64,000 bases of DNA. Origin: Megascapheus bottae. Lineage: Eukaryota; Chordata; Mammalia; Rodentia; Geomyidae. A model generated the notes under the pieces. It did not search any database and had not been told where the DNA came from. It was given only the letters and a program-made list of their open reading frames with translations. The position numbers and the translations under genes were made by a program. Of this stretch, positions 49,006-60,889 are shown piece by piece. The stretch covers positions 57,517,858-57,581,857 of the forward strand of contig JANJXV010000004.1 of the NCBI GenBank assembly GCA_024803745.1. Direction: 5' to 3'. How positions within the stretch are numbered: the stretch's first letter is position 1; each line of letters starts with the position of its first letter.

Positions 49006-49679
49006 TTGCAATTAAAAAAAAACCTTTTAGTGGTAAGATGGTTGAAAGATCACTTTTCAGATCAGATCTAGACATAGATCCATGTGGGACAGAGAGGATG
49101 TGCCATTATATTTTTTTTCCAAAGTCTGTTGTACAGAAATGTGTACTTGAGAGAATGCAAAGTAGACATGTCTGCTGTGCCACAGCTCATCTTTGGATGT
49201 TGTGAGAACATCCACAGATACCTTAACTTGATCGTTGGGGAATGTATAGCCAACCCTATGCTAGCAGGTGTACTAGTCCAGTGGACAGCACTGTGATTTG
49301 AGAATTTCATGTAGACCTGGGACTTGATTTTTTTAAATTATTATTATTTTTTTCTTTACGGGGAAGTGACCTCTTTGTGGTTGTTGTTGTTGCTTTTTGT
49401 ACTTTGAAGGACAGCATTTATAGATAGGAGCATCTCCTTGAAAAGTAGAGGGCATTTAATAGAAAATGGTGGACCGTGAGCCTTAGCATCACTTGTACCC
49501 ACAGTGCTGAAAGGGATCCTTGGTAGGCAGCCCCAGTCAGGACTGCTGAATACTGGATGACACAGATGCCCTCTTCATTTCCAATTTCAAGAGTGGTTGC
49601 CAAAGTAAGTCCTTTGAAACAAAAATGCAAACGGATGGAAGGAACGTCAGTGGCTTAGAAATATAACAAGTTTATTCTA

Positions 49680-49760
49680 TGTTGGGGAAGTGACTGGGCA
49701 AATCACTTTTCATCTTTCAGACTTAATTTTCTTACGTGTTATATTGGAATCTTAGATTTT
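49680..49760 (+). repeat. MIR remnant
   Basis: gggcaaatcacttttcatct, then ttcagacttaattttcttac, in the order of the MIR core. Confidence 0.55.
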
Positions 49761-49789
49761 TTTCCTTTTCCCTTTTTCTGTTCATTTAA

Positions 49790-50450
49790 TTCATTGTTAT
49801 TATAAACGTGATATATACAGAGGAACTACATTTATTTAAGTCAGGTAATGAGTATGTTTCTCTTTGGACAATGTCACCCCCTCTCTTGCCTTCTCCTAGT
49901 TTTTTTTTCTTCTATCCCCACTCACAATTTAAAAAGTTCATTTTCTTACCAGATGAAAATAATAAATAACAGTGAAAATCCTTTTCATTCTCAAGAAATG
50001 AATTTTGTATATAACATCTATCTTAGCTACTAGTTTTGGGTAAGAGCAGTGACATTGTGGGGATTGTTCTATTTCTGCTTCTCTTTGGTAGGGAATTTTT
50101 CTATGAGCTGTAGTAGGGACAGAACCACCAATATCTATGCAAATATTGGGCCCTACATCTGACCTGCTGAATAACTACTTGAACAGGAACTTTCTAAATG
50201 AGGAAAGCCTCATTAGCTCTGAGGTAGAAAGCAAAGCTAAATATTATCAAGAGAGAAGGGACTAGGATATTTTTCCAATGAAAGAATGATATTTCTGAGT
50301 TTTCAAAGTTTTTGTAACATTAAATGATGTTTTCAGACAAAAAAATAATAAAAAGTTCATTTTCAGCACAGTGTCTAGTGAGTACCACTGCTTCATTTGT
50401 TCACCCATTGTCCCTCCATTTCTATGTTCAAAGTGTCCTTAGCAAGGAAT
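49790..50450 (-). mobile_element. Old LINE-1 3' UTR fragment split by the retrocopy
   Basis: Segments 49790-49945 and 50350-50450 are colinear with 41655-41885 (ctttggacaatgtcaccccc; gtgtctagtgagtaccactg). The middle is the retroposed insert. Confidence 0.75.
49946..50349 (+). pseudogene. Processed retrocopy of an unidentified mRNA 3' end, intron 4
   Basis: A 404-bp insertion inside an older L1 3' UTR fragment. It is flanked by a perfect 15-bp target-site duplication (aaaaagttcattttc at 49931-49945 and 50350-50364). The host L1 sequence resumes exactly on the far side, as comparison with the uninterrupted relative at 41655-41880 shows. The insert ends with ATTAAA at 50319-50324, then about 13 bases, then an A-rich tail: the signature of a polyadenylated transcript copied by L1 machinery. 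It resembles none of the L1 or SINE families in this window and has no long ORF, so it is probably a 3' UTR fragment. The parent gene is not recognised. Confidence 0.75.
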
Positions 50451-51224
50451 TGGCTGCCTAAGGTGGAGTCTTCTTTCCCTTTTGGGTCCCTGCTTCCTCC
50501 CTTACTGTCTCACTGAATTGTAGACTTTTGAGTGACTTGCCACTGATGTACTGGGAAGTTTGTATTTACAGATGTTTTATATACAATATCACATGTAAAA
50601 CAAGAATAAGTTACAGAGCTGATAATTACCATTTAAAGAGAGGCAAAAACTTTTATGTTCCTTATCATTCCTTTGTTTGACCTAACTCAATATGGGAATT
50701 TAGGTTATGTAGAAAATTTCTAGCAGCAGAGAGTTTCACTCTTGAGCTGTTCTATAGGCAAGAAACAGATGCCTGTTGGTCAAACCTCAGGTATTTTCAA
50801 CACATCTGATTAGTAATACTGTTGGTCTTAGATCTATTTATTTTTTTTATTGTGGTAATAGGAATCTAGCCCAGGCCACGGGTTCTACATTGTGCTACAA
50901 CCCTAGACCCTCAAATCTACTCTTTGGAGAAGAAAAATGTGAAAAAATGTGGTAAAACACTGCTAATCCACATAAGTCATGGTGACTATGCTGATCAATA
51001 GCACTGATCAAAAGAAAGAAAGAATAACCTTGCCTAAACAGAACAAAAAATATAGAACGTGGGCATCAGATAGAATTATTAGTTTCAGTGGTGGACATTA
51101 TTATCATTATGGTCAATCATAAATAAGGCCCATGATTCTAAATATCTGCATGTTTTACTAAATAAATAAATGACTATTAATTATTATAAGTTTGATAATT
51201 CATTAAAAATCAAATATTACTAAA

Positions 51225-51590
51225 ATTGTATTCATTACTTTATGGAATTGTAACCCCTCTGTATAACATCTTAATAATAATACAATTATATTAATAAAAT
51301 ACTATTTTCTATAAAGAACTGAACCTTATTCATTAGTATCTAAAATATTCTAAAGATACTGTAGAAATCTATTTTTTCTTTTAGGATTTCTTTTCTTAAT
51401 TAGCATATATTATCTGGAGAGGGAAGGTTCATTGTGTCATCTCTGTGTATATTTACTATGTATTCCACTCAATCTTACCCCTTTATCACTCTCCCTTTCT
51501 CCTCTTCCTTGAACAATTTCAACTTTTGTTTTCTTTTCATACATTCAAGCCATCTACTTTCATCTTACTTAATGGTCTTTTATTCTCCTT
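51225..51590. mobile_element. LINE-1 fragments
   Basis: 51225-51300 is a direct L1 3' end (gtattcattactttatggaa, gtaacccctctgtataac). 51395-51590 is a reverse older L1 3' UTR piece (attagcatatattatctgga). Confidence 0.6.
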
Positions 51591-52235
51591 GTTAGCCCAG
51601 CCTTCTCTACTTAGTACCCTCTAACTTGACTAATCTTCAGGCTATTATTGGAATTATTCCTTAATAAGCAGACATAGGCATACATCATTTATTTCTGCCT
51701 ATACCCCATTATATCCAACCTACAATTATTTTTCAAAAAGAATACAAATACCTTGATTAAATCTGTTTTTATAAAATAAAAACCTACATTTTGTTAATTT
51801 GTCAGCAGAAAACCCAAATTAAAAAAATTTCTCCCTCATTTCAAGTCAGCTCATTGTAATGCACTAAAACTGGCTATATATTAAATTTGTGTTATGTAAG
51901 GTGGCTCCTCTTCAGTTTTTCTTCTACTCTGAAATTTATTTTTCAAAGTAATGTTGACTATAGGAGTTTATAGATGTTATTATTCACTTTATTGGAAAAT
52001 CTTTATCCTTTAGCTTGAGAAAAGGAAGAGGACAAGTATTTTCTTAAACTTAATGCTCTCTATCAAGTTGATGTCAATACTCAGAGAATTCTATGGTAAT
52101 TTTATCGTAGATTTTCACATGGTGACTGAGACACAAGTTTGGGCTTATATAGGATATGAGCCATTTTTCTTTCTGTTTCCTTTGCTGGGTTTAGTGAGCT
52201 ACACAATGCATGTAGATAGATGATGTGAGGAAACC
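51591..52235. other. Intron 4 DNA without recognised features
   Basis: AT-rich single-copy-looking sequence. Confidence 0.5.
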
Positions 52236-52239
52236 AGTT

Positions 52240-52375
52240 GTGGGCTGAAGAAGCTGACTTTCAGATCCAGCCTTGAAGATTTAGAAGTCTCCTGTTTCTG
52301 TAGACTTTAGCTTCTTCATCTGTAAATTGGGGTATTAATGTCAGTTTTAAGAGACTTAGAAATGTAACTAGAATT
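52240..52375 (+). repeat. MIR SINE, old
   Basis: gacttttagctt-like core: actttagcttcttcatctgt followed by aaattggggtattaatgtc, typical of the MIR 3' half. Confidence 0.65.
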
Positions 52376-52514
52376 ATCATCTTGCATTTTGTCAAAGGAA
52401 AGGGACATAGATATGTCCCCAGAGAGCAGGGAGCATATTTTAGCTTCCTCCCCAGATGTTCTCCTTCCATAGCAGAATAGCAACAACAAAAAGCTCGGAT
52501 TAGGGGTTGTCTCA

Positions 52515-52630
52515 GGCCTATACCAAAAAACCAGAAATGGAACAGTCACTGAAAGCAGTTGAGAACTATCCGTTAGCATAAACACCCCGGGACAGTACCC
52601 AGGTCCTGAGTTCAAGCTCCTGGGAAAAAA
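52515..52630 (+). mobile_element. Geo SINE monomer, diverged
   Basis: accagaaatggaacagtcac and gggacagtacccaggtcctg, agttcaagctcctggg, A-rich end. Confidence 0.65.
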
Positions 52631-53058
52631 AGTAACTGAAAGATATTTTTCAACCCTGCTGAGATACTGGAATTTCAGGAATATAAACTTAGTATTTGAT
52701 TAGTAGACATAAACCGCTAGCAGGAATATACAGAGGAAAGAAGAGAAGGACATTCTGTGTTCACTGAAAATCTATTTAGAAAATTCTATGGTTGTAATTA
52801 ATTATTAGTATTAAATTTTGTTTTCACCTGACATATCCAGACATATGCTGTGGCCTAGTGCAAGGCAAACATACAGCTAACAAAACTGTTTTAGTAAAAT
52901 AGTATTTATCTTACCACAAGTAGAATACTCTATTTTAAGGCTTATAATTTTATTTATTTAAAAAATGATGCAAATCTTTAAATTGATTTCAAGAGTCACT
53001 AAGGCATCATTGAAATTCTGTTCTTAGACCTGGAAAGAAACTTTCTTAAAGGTTGCAG

Positions 53059-53060
<2 letters not shown>

Positions 53061-53106
<46 letters not shown>
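53061..53106 (+). repeat. (GT)n microsatellite
   Basis: About 23 GT units in intron 4, 530 bp before exon 5. Confidence 0.96.
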
Positions 53107-53109
<3 letters not shown>

Positions 53110-53309
53110 TGTAAACTCAAGCGATGATGAGGACTCTTGTCCCTCTTTACCTTTTTTCTCATCCTTGCACTGCCACCTTCAGAAACACGACTATTAGATA
53201 TTGTCTAAGAATTTCTTTCACTGACAGAAAGAAAACTTTCCACATAAAAACCTCTTAGACTTCTCTCACAGTTTTGATTATTTTATTGAAGTAAAATTCT
53301 GACCAAGTT

Positions 53310-53480
53310 AATAACCCTAACTATCCAGGAGGTTGGCAACTAGAGGGTCACTTAGAGGCCAACTGGGGTAGAGAAGTCCAAGGGACTAAGATTTCCCAAT
53401 TAGTAAAAAGCCTGACAGGAAGGCATGGCTCAAGTAGTAGGGTATCAGCCAAATAAGCAATAATTTGAAGCCTATCATAA
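53310..53480 (+). mobile_element. B1-Geo composite SINE, diverged
   Basis: aataaccctaactatccagg, gagaagtccaagggactaag, aaggcatggctcaagtagta, ending about 155 bp before exon 5. Confidence 0.6.
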
Positions 53481-53634
53481 TACTTTGAGTTTGGAGAAAT
53501 GGGGGGAGTATTTCTTCATCCTTGCAAATGTTCATTTCAAGCAGAAACTTATTTTGCATAGTAAATATCTAGTCTATCTTTGACAATAAGGAAGAGGTTC
53601 CTGATTAAAACTGAGTTTTCTTTCCTTGATACAG

Positions 53635-53802
53635 ATTATCCTCCATTCTATGCACAAATACCAACCTCGAGTGCACGTGATCCGTAAAGACTGCGGAGAT
53701 GATCTTTCTCCCATCAAGCCTGTTCCATCTGGTGAGGGAGTGAAAGTGTTCTCCTTCCCAGAAACTGTCTTTACCACTGTTACTGCCTACCAGAATCAAC
53801 AG
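53635..53802 (+). CDS. Tbx18: Tbx18 coding exon 5 (T-box)
   Basis: Fifth coding exon, 168 nt (56 codons, residues 263-318), phase 0 on both sides. It starts [20 protein letters not shown] and ends [16 protein letters not shown]. The [11 protein letters not shown] and [16 protein letters not shown] strings are among the most conserved in the T-box family, and the latter leads into the DNA-contacting helix. Residue 300 reads Val in GVKVFSF; from memory, other mammals have Ala there, which I could not check. The acceptor is atacag at 53634; the donor gtattg at 53803 is weaker than the other donors. Intron 4 is 8,376 bp, the longest complete intron here. Confidence 0.96.
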
Positions 53803-53948
53803 GTATTGTTTTCAGGAATCTTTCTAGACTTTTCAAGTGTGACTAGAAAGCTAGTTCTCATTATCTCTGTATCTAAATGTTAAGAATTATTATGTGACAT
53901 TTATCAAATATTACATCCAGAATTCAAAATGTGTGTGTTTGTGTGTAT

Positions 53949-54180
53949 ATGAAACCATTTTCTTTTGCCAGTCCTGGGGCTTGAACTCAGGGCCTGGGCA
54001 CTGTCCTGGGCACTGTCCTTAGACATGTTGTAGTCAAGGCTAGTGCTCTGCCATTTGAGCTATAGTCCCACTTCTAGCTTTTTCTGTGTATGTGGTACTG
54101 GGGAATCAAACCCAGGGTTTCATGCATGCTAGGCTAGCACTGTACCAGTAGGCTATGTTCCTGGCTCCATGAAAACATTT
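53949..54180 (-). mobile_element. IDL-Geo dimeric SINE with target-site duplication, intron 5
   Basis: Reverse Geo and ID-like units (gccagtcctggggcttgaac; gaatcaaacccagggtttca), with a small internal duplication gggcactgtcct repeated. Flanks atgaaaccattt and atgaaaacattt (11/12). Confidence 0.92.
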
Positions 54181-54354
54181 CTTTATCCATTATTCCCCAA
54201 ATACAGCTGACAGAATTTGTTTACTTTCTAGTCCAAAAAGACAGTAATTAAAACTAGAAAGCATGTATATTGTGAGATGAGAATTATACCATAATAACAT
54301 GTGATTTGGTTTTAAAACTGTAACCAGTGTATTATGACAACTGTATTGGCATTT

Positions 54355-54552
54355 ATCTTAAGTTCTGGGACACTGTCCCTGAGCTTCTTTTGCTCAAGGT
54401 TTGAGTTCTACTCTTGAGTCACAGCTCCACTTCTGGCTTCTTCTTTTGGTGATTAATTGGAGATAAGTTTTACAGACTTTCCTGCCTGGGCTGGCTTTGA
54501 GCTACAATCTTCAGATCTCAGCTTCCTGAGTAGCTAGGATTATAGGCCACAG
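54355..54552 (-). mobile_element. B1-Geo composite SINE
   Basis: Reverse: gggacactgtccctgagctt, ggtgattaattggagataag, cctgagtagctaggattata. Confidence 0.82.
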
Positions 54553-55584
54553 GTTATTTAGCTACAGGCTGTCTGGATTATATGTCTGTTGTTGTTTTTA
54601 ATACTAAAAAACCTTTTTTTCTAGAGCTGTGCTTTAAGTTGTGATGGAAACTGTTTGTGTTATGACCTAGGAAGTAATTAGAAAGTAATCTCTTCTTAGA
54701 GTTGGAAATAAGTTGACAAGCAAAAGATTTCTATGTTAGTAAACAGTTTTACTTCTTTAAGACTCTTTAACATAAAGTCTATTTGAAGACACATATTTAA
54801 TTCATGGAATTCTAGCCAGTGTTAAAAAAAACCCCAGCTCTGTAGTGAGGACTGATATGTTCTGTGTTAAGGTTTATTACTTTAAAATTTTAGTTGTCAG
54901 ACCAATTGTTTTAGGTTTCCTCTTCTTTTTACTTTTGTATATATTGCAGTTAACTTTTGTTTTGTTTTGTTTTTTTGCTCTTCCAATGTGGTTTTCAGTG
55001 TGCTCTTTTAATCTTTTATCTGGAAAGTAATGGGAGATAAGAGTCTCTCCCATGTTATCCCTCTAGAGTCTTTTCATTATGTGGAGACAGTCTCATAAGT
55101 AAATTTGGCTTGTAATATGCAGCCACTTCCTTAGGGAGGAATGTTTTGAAGGTCTAGAGAAATTTAAGATGATATTCTTAAATTACCTTATAAGGCAAAA
55201 TGATTATTTTAAGGAAATATTATTTCATGAGGAGAAAATAGTGGACTTTTAGTATGATTTTAATCACCTCTCTCTGTCTCTTAATTGCTGTGCTATGTGT
55301 ATATTCCCCCACCATTGGTAATATAATAGGTCTAATGCAGTGAATTCTTGATACATGTTTATGTTTTGTACCAGTAAGCAGACACTGACAAGTCAAGAGA
55401 GTAAAGAAATTAGAAAGGAAATTGATAACAATAAAGTATGATTGATTCACTTATTACCCAACTACTATCTTTAAAAACTTGGGGAAAATTGGTAAAGCTC
55501 ACCTAGCTGTAAACAGCCTGGTCTCTGCAGCCTGGTTCTTATTTCTATTGGTGAGTACCCATTTGACCTTAGGAAGGTTACTTT

Positions 55585-55816
55585 TAAAGCCTCATTTTTT
55601 AAATTTAATTATTTTTGCCAGTCCTGGGGCTTCAACGCAGGGCCTAAGCACTGTCCTTGGGCTTTCTCAAGGCTAGAGCCCTACCACTTGAGCCACAGCA
55701 CCACTTCCAGCTTTTTTTTCTATGTATGTGGTACCGAGGAGTCGAAGCCGGGTCTTTGTCCATGCTAGACAAGCACTCTACCACTCGGCCAAACTCCTGG
55801 CCTAAAGCCTCATTTT
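55585..55816 (-). mobile_element. IDL-Geo dimeric SINE with 14-bp target-site duplication
   Basis: Reverse Geo then ID-like units (cttgagccacagcaccactt; catgctagacaagcactcta). Flanked by taaagcctcatttt at 55585-55598 and 55803-55816 (14/14). It appears to have inserted into an old MIR-like stretch (55540-55600). Confidence 0.94.
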
Positions 55817-57010
55817 AAAAGAAAACATAAGGGAGGGATAGCCACGCAAACAATGTAATGTTAATTAGGTGATAAGCCCTAAAACTTAGTATAGTATATA
55901 TAATCTCCATTTAATATGTGTAGTGATATTAGTAATAAAATAATTACAATAGCAATTGAGATACATTTCTGTTAGCAATGGAAATATATCTCTGTTTAGA
56001 CAGGCACTGTTATATAATATTTACTCTTTTATAAATATTTTAAGTTGTGTAAGATTATTTGAGCATCACTGAATTCAACAGAGAAGTCAATTGTAATAAT
56101 CTGTAATGAAAAATTCCCTTCAGTGAGAGGATAGCCAACATAGTGAATTAATTAGCAAATGCTTTCATTATATTGGTACGCATACCAAGACAATGTCGTA
56201 TGGAGCACATGTGTCTCAAGTGTTGTATGGCTGATTGGAAGATTGTGTACAGCAGGCTTGGGAAAATCCAAAGAGGGCCAATGTTCTTTGCCGTGGTGTT
56301 ACACAGCACATTTCATCCTTAGCCAAAATAGTGTAATCATAAATATGTTCATTAATTTTGTATAGTTCATTAACACACACAATTTAGAAGGCAAAACATA
56401 ATGCTGGTTGGGCAAAGTAGAGGTCTGGGTAAGGAACAAATAGGATGTTATTTATTAGTGTCCAGTTCAGGATGGTACCAAAAATAAAAATCAGTAGAAA
56501 TGATTAGAACATTTGTAAAAATCCCTCTCTCTCCTCAAGTCTCACAGTTTTAGTGCACAACAGGTTAGCTATGATTCAATAGAATGAAACTAGCTAACAT
56601 TAAAACATCAATATTTCTTCTACAAAGAACTAATGCTATCAGAAACTTTCAGTAGAGGCTATCTCTGGCTTAGATAATCACTGTAATTCAGTGAGCACAT
56701 TAGGACTACATAGGTAAGATGCAAGAGTAAAACTTTCAGATGGAAGGAAGAAGAGACTAAAGGATACACAAAGAAAAATACAGTCTGAAAGTAATGAAGA
56801 AAAGATCTTAGAGGAACTTAATATTGATGCATATGAATGGCTGAGAACTGGATGCTTTTGGACATGGCTGGGTCTGTATCACCTTAAGTGTGATAGAATC
56901 AGTTTTGAATTACATCATAGAGTTAAAGAAAATATATTCATTGCTGAGAGGATAGTCAAACCTTGGACAAACTGGTAACAGACAATTCAGAATCTTTTTT
57001 TTGAAGACTA
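55817..57010. other. Intron 5 DNA without recognised features
   Basis: AT-rich, no repeat or ORF recognised. Confidence 0.5.
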
Positions 57011-57012
57011 TA

Positions 57013-57316
57013 AAAAGCTAACCAAGCCAGGCACAGTGGCTTACGCCTGTAATCCTAGCTAATCAGGAGGCTGAGATCTGAGGATCAAGGTTCAAAGCCA
57101 GCCCAGGCACTAAAGGACCTGAGACTCTTATCTCCAATTAACCTCTAGAAAATGGGAAGTGGGGCTTGGCTGGAGTGTAGGACAATAGCCATAAGCTGAA
57201 GGGCTCAGGGATAGTGCCCAGGCCCAGGGCTAGGGTGGTATCCTTGAGCTGAAGAGCTCAGGGATAGTGCCCAGTTTGAGTTCAAGCCCCAGGACCCACA
57301 CAAAAAAAGGCTAACC
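57013..57316 (+). mobile_element. B1-Geo composite SINE with duplicated tail segment, intron 5
   Basis: Well preserved head (gccaggcacagtggcttacg, cctgtaatcctagcta). The Geo segment carrying agctgaagrgctcagggata is present twice in tandem. Similar flanks aaaagctaacca and aaaggctaacca. It ends about 190 bp before exon 6. Confidence 0.9.
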
Positions 57317-57504
57317 ACACTTTTATTTGGGGGAATTAAAAGGGAATGAGAGATTATTTCATAGCAAATGATTTCTGAAATTTTGTTTGGGCTTTACTAC
57401 TAGACGATATACTGCTATACATGGAGGAATGCAATTGTTCCTGTTGGTCACTGGCATGTGATATTTATGTAAGAGTTGATGTGTCTGTGTTTCCCACTTT
57501 GCAG

Positions 57505-57569
57505 ATTACTCGTCTTAAGATAGACCGGAATCCATTTGCCAAAGGTTTCCGAGACTCTGGGAGAAACAG
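57505..57569 (+). CDS. Tbx18: Tbx18 coding exon 6 (end of T-box)
   Basis: Sixth coding exon, 65 nt, entered in phase 0 and left in phase 2. It encodes [20 protein letters not shown] and then N-R(split), about residues 319-340. This is the C-terminal T-box helix that inserts into the DNA minor groove, and it closes the domain. The acceptor is tttgcag at 57504 and the donor gtatgt at 57570. After this exon the known protein continues with a long Ser/Thr-rich C-terminal region. No further coding exon is visible in the 6.4 kb to the window end, so the gene is cut by the window border. Intron 5 is 3,702 bp. Confidence 0.95.
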
Positions 57570-58631
57570 GTATGTAGTAAAAAAATACATTGTACTTGTG
57601 ATAAGTAGGTTTGATATTTGATTGTGAATTTTCCACTTAAACTAAAAGGTTAAATTTATCCACATGGTGTTGAGGAGAACTTAAACTGTCTAATACTGTT
57701 GTGTCTTCAAAGGAACTTATTTTTGGAATGTTGTGGTGGGTTCTGCCCTAGTTCATGCATGAGCTTTCATGTATGATGCTGGGGTGGAAGTGTAAGGTCT
57801 TGGGGTATAACAGAATATGTTGTTTCTTAAGGGGCCTTGAAGAATCCTGCCCTTTCAGGCTCAGGGGCCCTAGCATCCCAAGTCAGTGTCCCCTCTGTCT
57901 TTGCTGTCGGTTTAGAATTTCTTTAGTGATGACACAACTGTCTATTGATTCTGTCTGGGGAGTAAGATCGGCTCTCTTGTTAACTGATATTTCCAGCTGG
58001 ATTATGAAACTACTTCCCCTTGCCAAGAAAGCTGCTATTCTTTAGTTTTCAAATTTGTTTTGGCTCTGTTAGCGGCCACAAACTGGTTTATTTTCTCTGT
58101 GTTCTGTTTTAGTATTTGTACTAAACAGAGAGCTCTAATAATGAATGCCACTCTATTACTTTTATCAAAAAGCAGATCATCCAGCCTGTGTGCCAAGGGC
58201 TTTCAAATTTATTAATATATGATTCTATTCCAATATAGTACAACAAAACATTTTCTAACATCACTTAGTAAAACTGGGTAATAAGAGACTAACAGTCTCT
58301 AATTCCTTATCAGGCACAGACTGATTTAAATCATTTACAAAGCATATTTTTTAAAAGAAGTGTTTGAAGTTTTTATTACCTCAAAGTTATTGCTCTACGA
58401 AAACATAATATGATCTCAGTTTGTATACATGAAATAAAAATCTCCAATTAATTTAAAGGCAATTTCATTTGAAATTGTAGGAAACAACAGTTAGGTAATA
58501 AGACTAAGTTCTTAGCTATCTCAGATGTCTAGCAAGGTAAGTACCAAGACCTTTTCAGATATATTCAGTTTCTTTCAGAGTCTTATGCCATCTTATGCCA
58601 TGCAGTGTGAGGACTAAAATGCAACTACTAA

Positions 58632-58730
58632 AATCTAGGTGTGGTGGTGCAATCTTAGCAAAAGGATTGTGAGTTGGATGTCATCTTGGCCACAAAACAT
58701 GACTCTCAACAAAACAATTCCCATGAACTC
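58632..58730 (+). repeat. Possible degenerate B1-like SINE
   Basis: taggtgtggtggtgcaatct followed by a short A-rich end; low certainty. Confidence 0.35.
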
Positions 58731-59108
58731 CTTTCTCAAATGCAAACAAAAATGCATTAAGAGTAGACTGACCTTAAATAGTGCAGCAGACCAGTAAAAC
58801 TGCCAAACAGGAGTGCTTCCCTCTGAGATTCTTCATCTTACAAGTTATTATTTTAACCTACACAAATTGTCTCCTGTGTTGAAATTATTTTGTGTTACTT
58901 TGCGATGTCTGTTTTAGCATGGAAAAAAACTTGCCTGGCTTTTGTTATGTTACATTAGCTACTGGTTAACTTTTGAGTGGAGTTTCTGGACTTGAGTGCA
59001 AATGAAACTAATTTGGAAACCTTAGCTGATCACTTAACCTAGAGAGGTAGCTGAAGAGAATTTTTAGGGTAACTCCAATTCTACCTTGAAAAATGCTTTG
59101 GTAGAATT

Positions 59109-59419
59109 TGACTTTGATTTTTTTTGTCTGTACTGGGCTTGAACTTTGGGCCTGGGCACTGTTCTTGAACTCCTCAGCTCAAGGCTACCACCCTACTTCT
59201 GAGCCTGGGAGTTGTCCCTGAGCTCTTCAGCTCAAGGTTACCACCCTACCCCTGGAGCCACAGCCCCACTTCTGGTTTTCTGGTGGTTAACTGGAGATAA
59301 GTAAGAATTTCAGGTGTTTAGTGCCGGGCCTGGCTTTGAACCGAGATCCTCAGATCTCAGCCACTGAGTAGCTAGGGTTACAGGCATAAGCCACCTTGCC
59401 CGGCTAATGACATTGATTT
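59109..59419 (-). mobile_element. B1-Geo composite SINE with duplicated tail segment, intron 6
   Basis: Reverse orientation. The segment with ctcagctcaaggctaccacc occurs twice (second time ttcagctcaaggttaccacc), the same region duplicated in the 57013 copy. Flanks tgactttgattt and tgacattgattt (11/12). Confidence 0.9.
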
Positions 59420-59767
59420 TATTAGAATATAATTTGTCGATTTGAGATTCTAAGATTGGTTTCAGTGTATCAAGCAGAAATAGAACTCACTAGAACTCAC
59501 AGGAACTACCAGAGGGCAACGTTCAGGCTTTGCAAGAGTATACACCTAACCGTCCACAGCTTCACCAGCAGTTCATTTATGAAACAATAAATCTAAAATA
59601 CACTTAAGGTATGTTTTAGATAAGAACAGTGATTAACATTTCCACAAGTAAAAATGAGGTAATACATACATGTAACATGTTTTGGGGAAGAATTCTAGAT
59701 AGTGCAGCATAACGAAAAGACAACACTGGTTATTTAAATTTAGTCAATAAAAAGATCAGTAGTAGTG

Positions 59768-59948
59768 GGACCAGGAGCATAGCCTGTTGGTAGAGTGCTT
59801 GCCTAGCATGCACAAAGCTCTAGGTTCAATTTCTTCGAACCACAGACACAGAAAAAGCTGCTCAAGTGGCAGAGTGCTGGCCTTGAACCAAGTGTCCAAG
59901 GACAGTGCCTAGACCTGAGTTCAAGCCCCAGGACTGGTAATAAATAGT
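59768..59948 (+). mobile_element. IDL-Geo dimeric SINE
   Basis: ID-like unit (gtagagtgcttgcctagcat, ctaggttcaatttcttcgaa) and a Geo unit lacking its first bases (gctgctcaagtggcagagtg, gagttcaagccccaggactg). Confidence 0.88.
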
Positions 59949-60889
59949 AGTTGATTTTTCCTGTGGTTAGATAGAATGAGGTAAAAAGTACTGGAGCATT
60001 TCTTTCCTTTTGGCTTTTTTTTGAAATGTGGAGGTATGGCATCCAGTGGTCATTGCTATTTCTTGCCCAACTCTACTAAAACTTGTAATGGCTTGAAAGA
60101 TACCATTCTTGGTGACTAAATATTAACAGTATAACCTACTTTTATTAAAGAGTTGCTTTTAATTAAATTTATATTTGACATGATGTCTATTGTTTATACC
60201 CTGATTTCATCATTAAACAATAAATACATGTATCAAAATATGTATCCAGTAGATATGCATTTGAAAATAAAATGAATATTATAATCATTTTAAGAAACTT
60301 GTGATTTTTAATAAACATATATCAATGAGTTATAATTAACACTCTTAAATTTTAAACTTTTTATTTTCCAAGTATTTAAACAGTACATCATTATTGGTGA
60401 ATGTTCTTGCTAGTAAATTAATGTTTCAATGATTTCTTTCCTCATGAAATAATTTTCTTGCTTCTTTTTTCTTCACTTGTTACTATAGAATGCTAAATAA
60501 TTATAAATCAATACTCTGTTATAAGCTCTGATCTAAATGCCTCTGATAAGTACAGAAGACACACTGATAGAAAAGGGAGAATTTAACATCTTTGACTCAC
60601 ATATTGTTTTTACTTTTTAAAAAGCCTAAATTATATGTATGACTAAGTTAAGGATGCAGTGGTTCAGAGAATATAAAAAGATATTATTTCTTTTATATAT
60701 TAAATATAAAAGGAAAGTCCATGAGAAAAAGTTTATAATATTTCTTTATTACTCAAGAATCTGTTATATAGTTTTAATTGCTTTTTAAAGCAAAATTCTG
60801 TTTTTATTTTTCCTTATACAGGAAATAAATTGAGCATGACATGAAAAGAATATGGAGTTAGGATGGTTCAAACTTTATAAAACAATTTT
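59949..60889. other. Intron 6 AT-rich DNA
   Basis: Strongly AT-rich, no repeat or ORF recognised. Confidence 0.5.
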
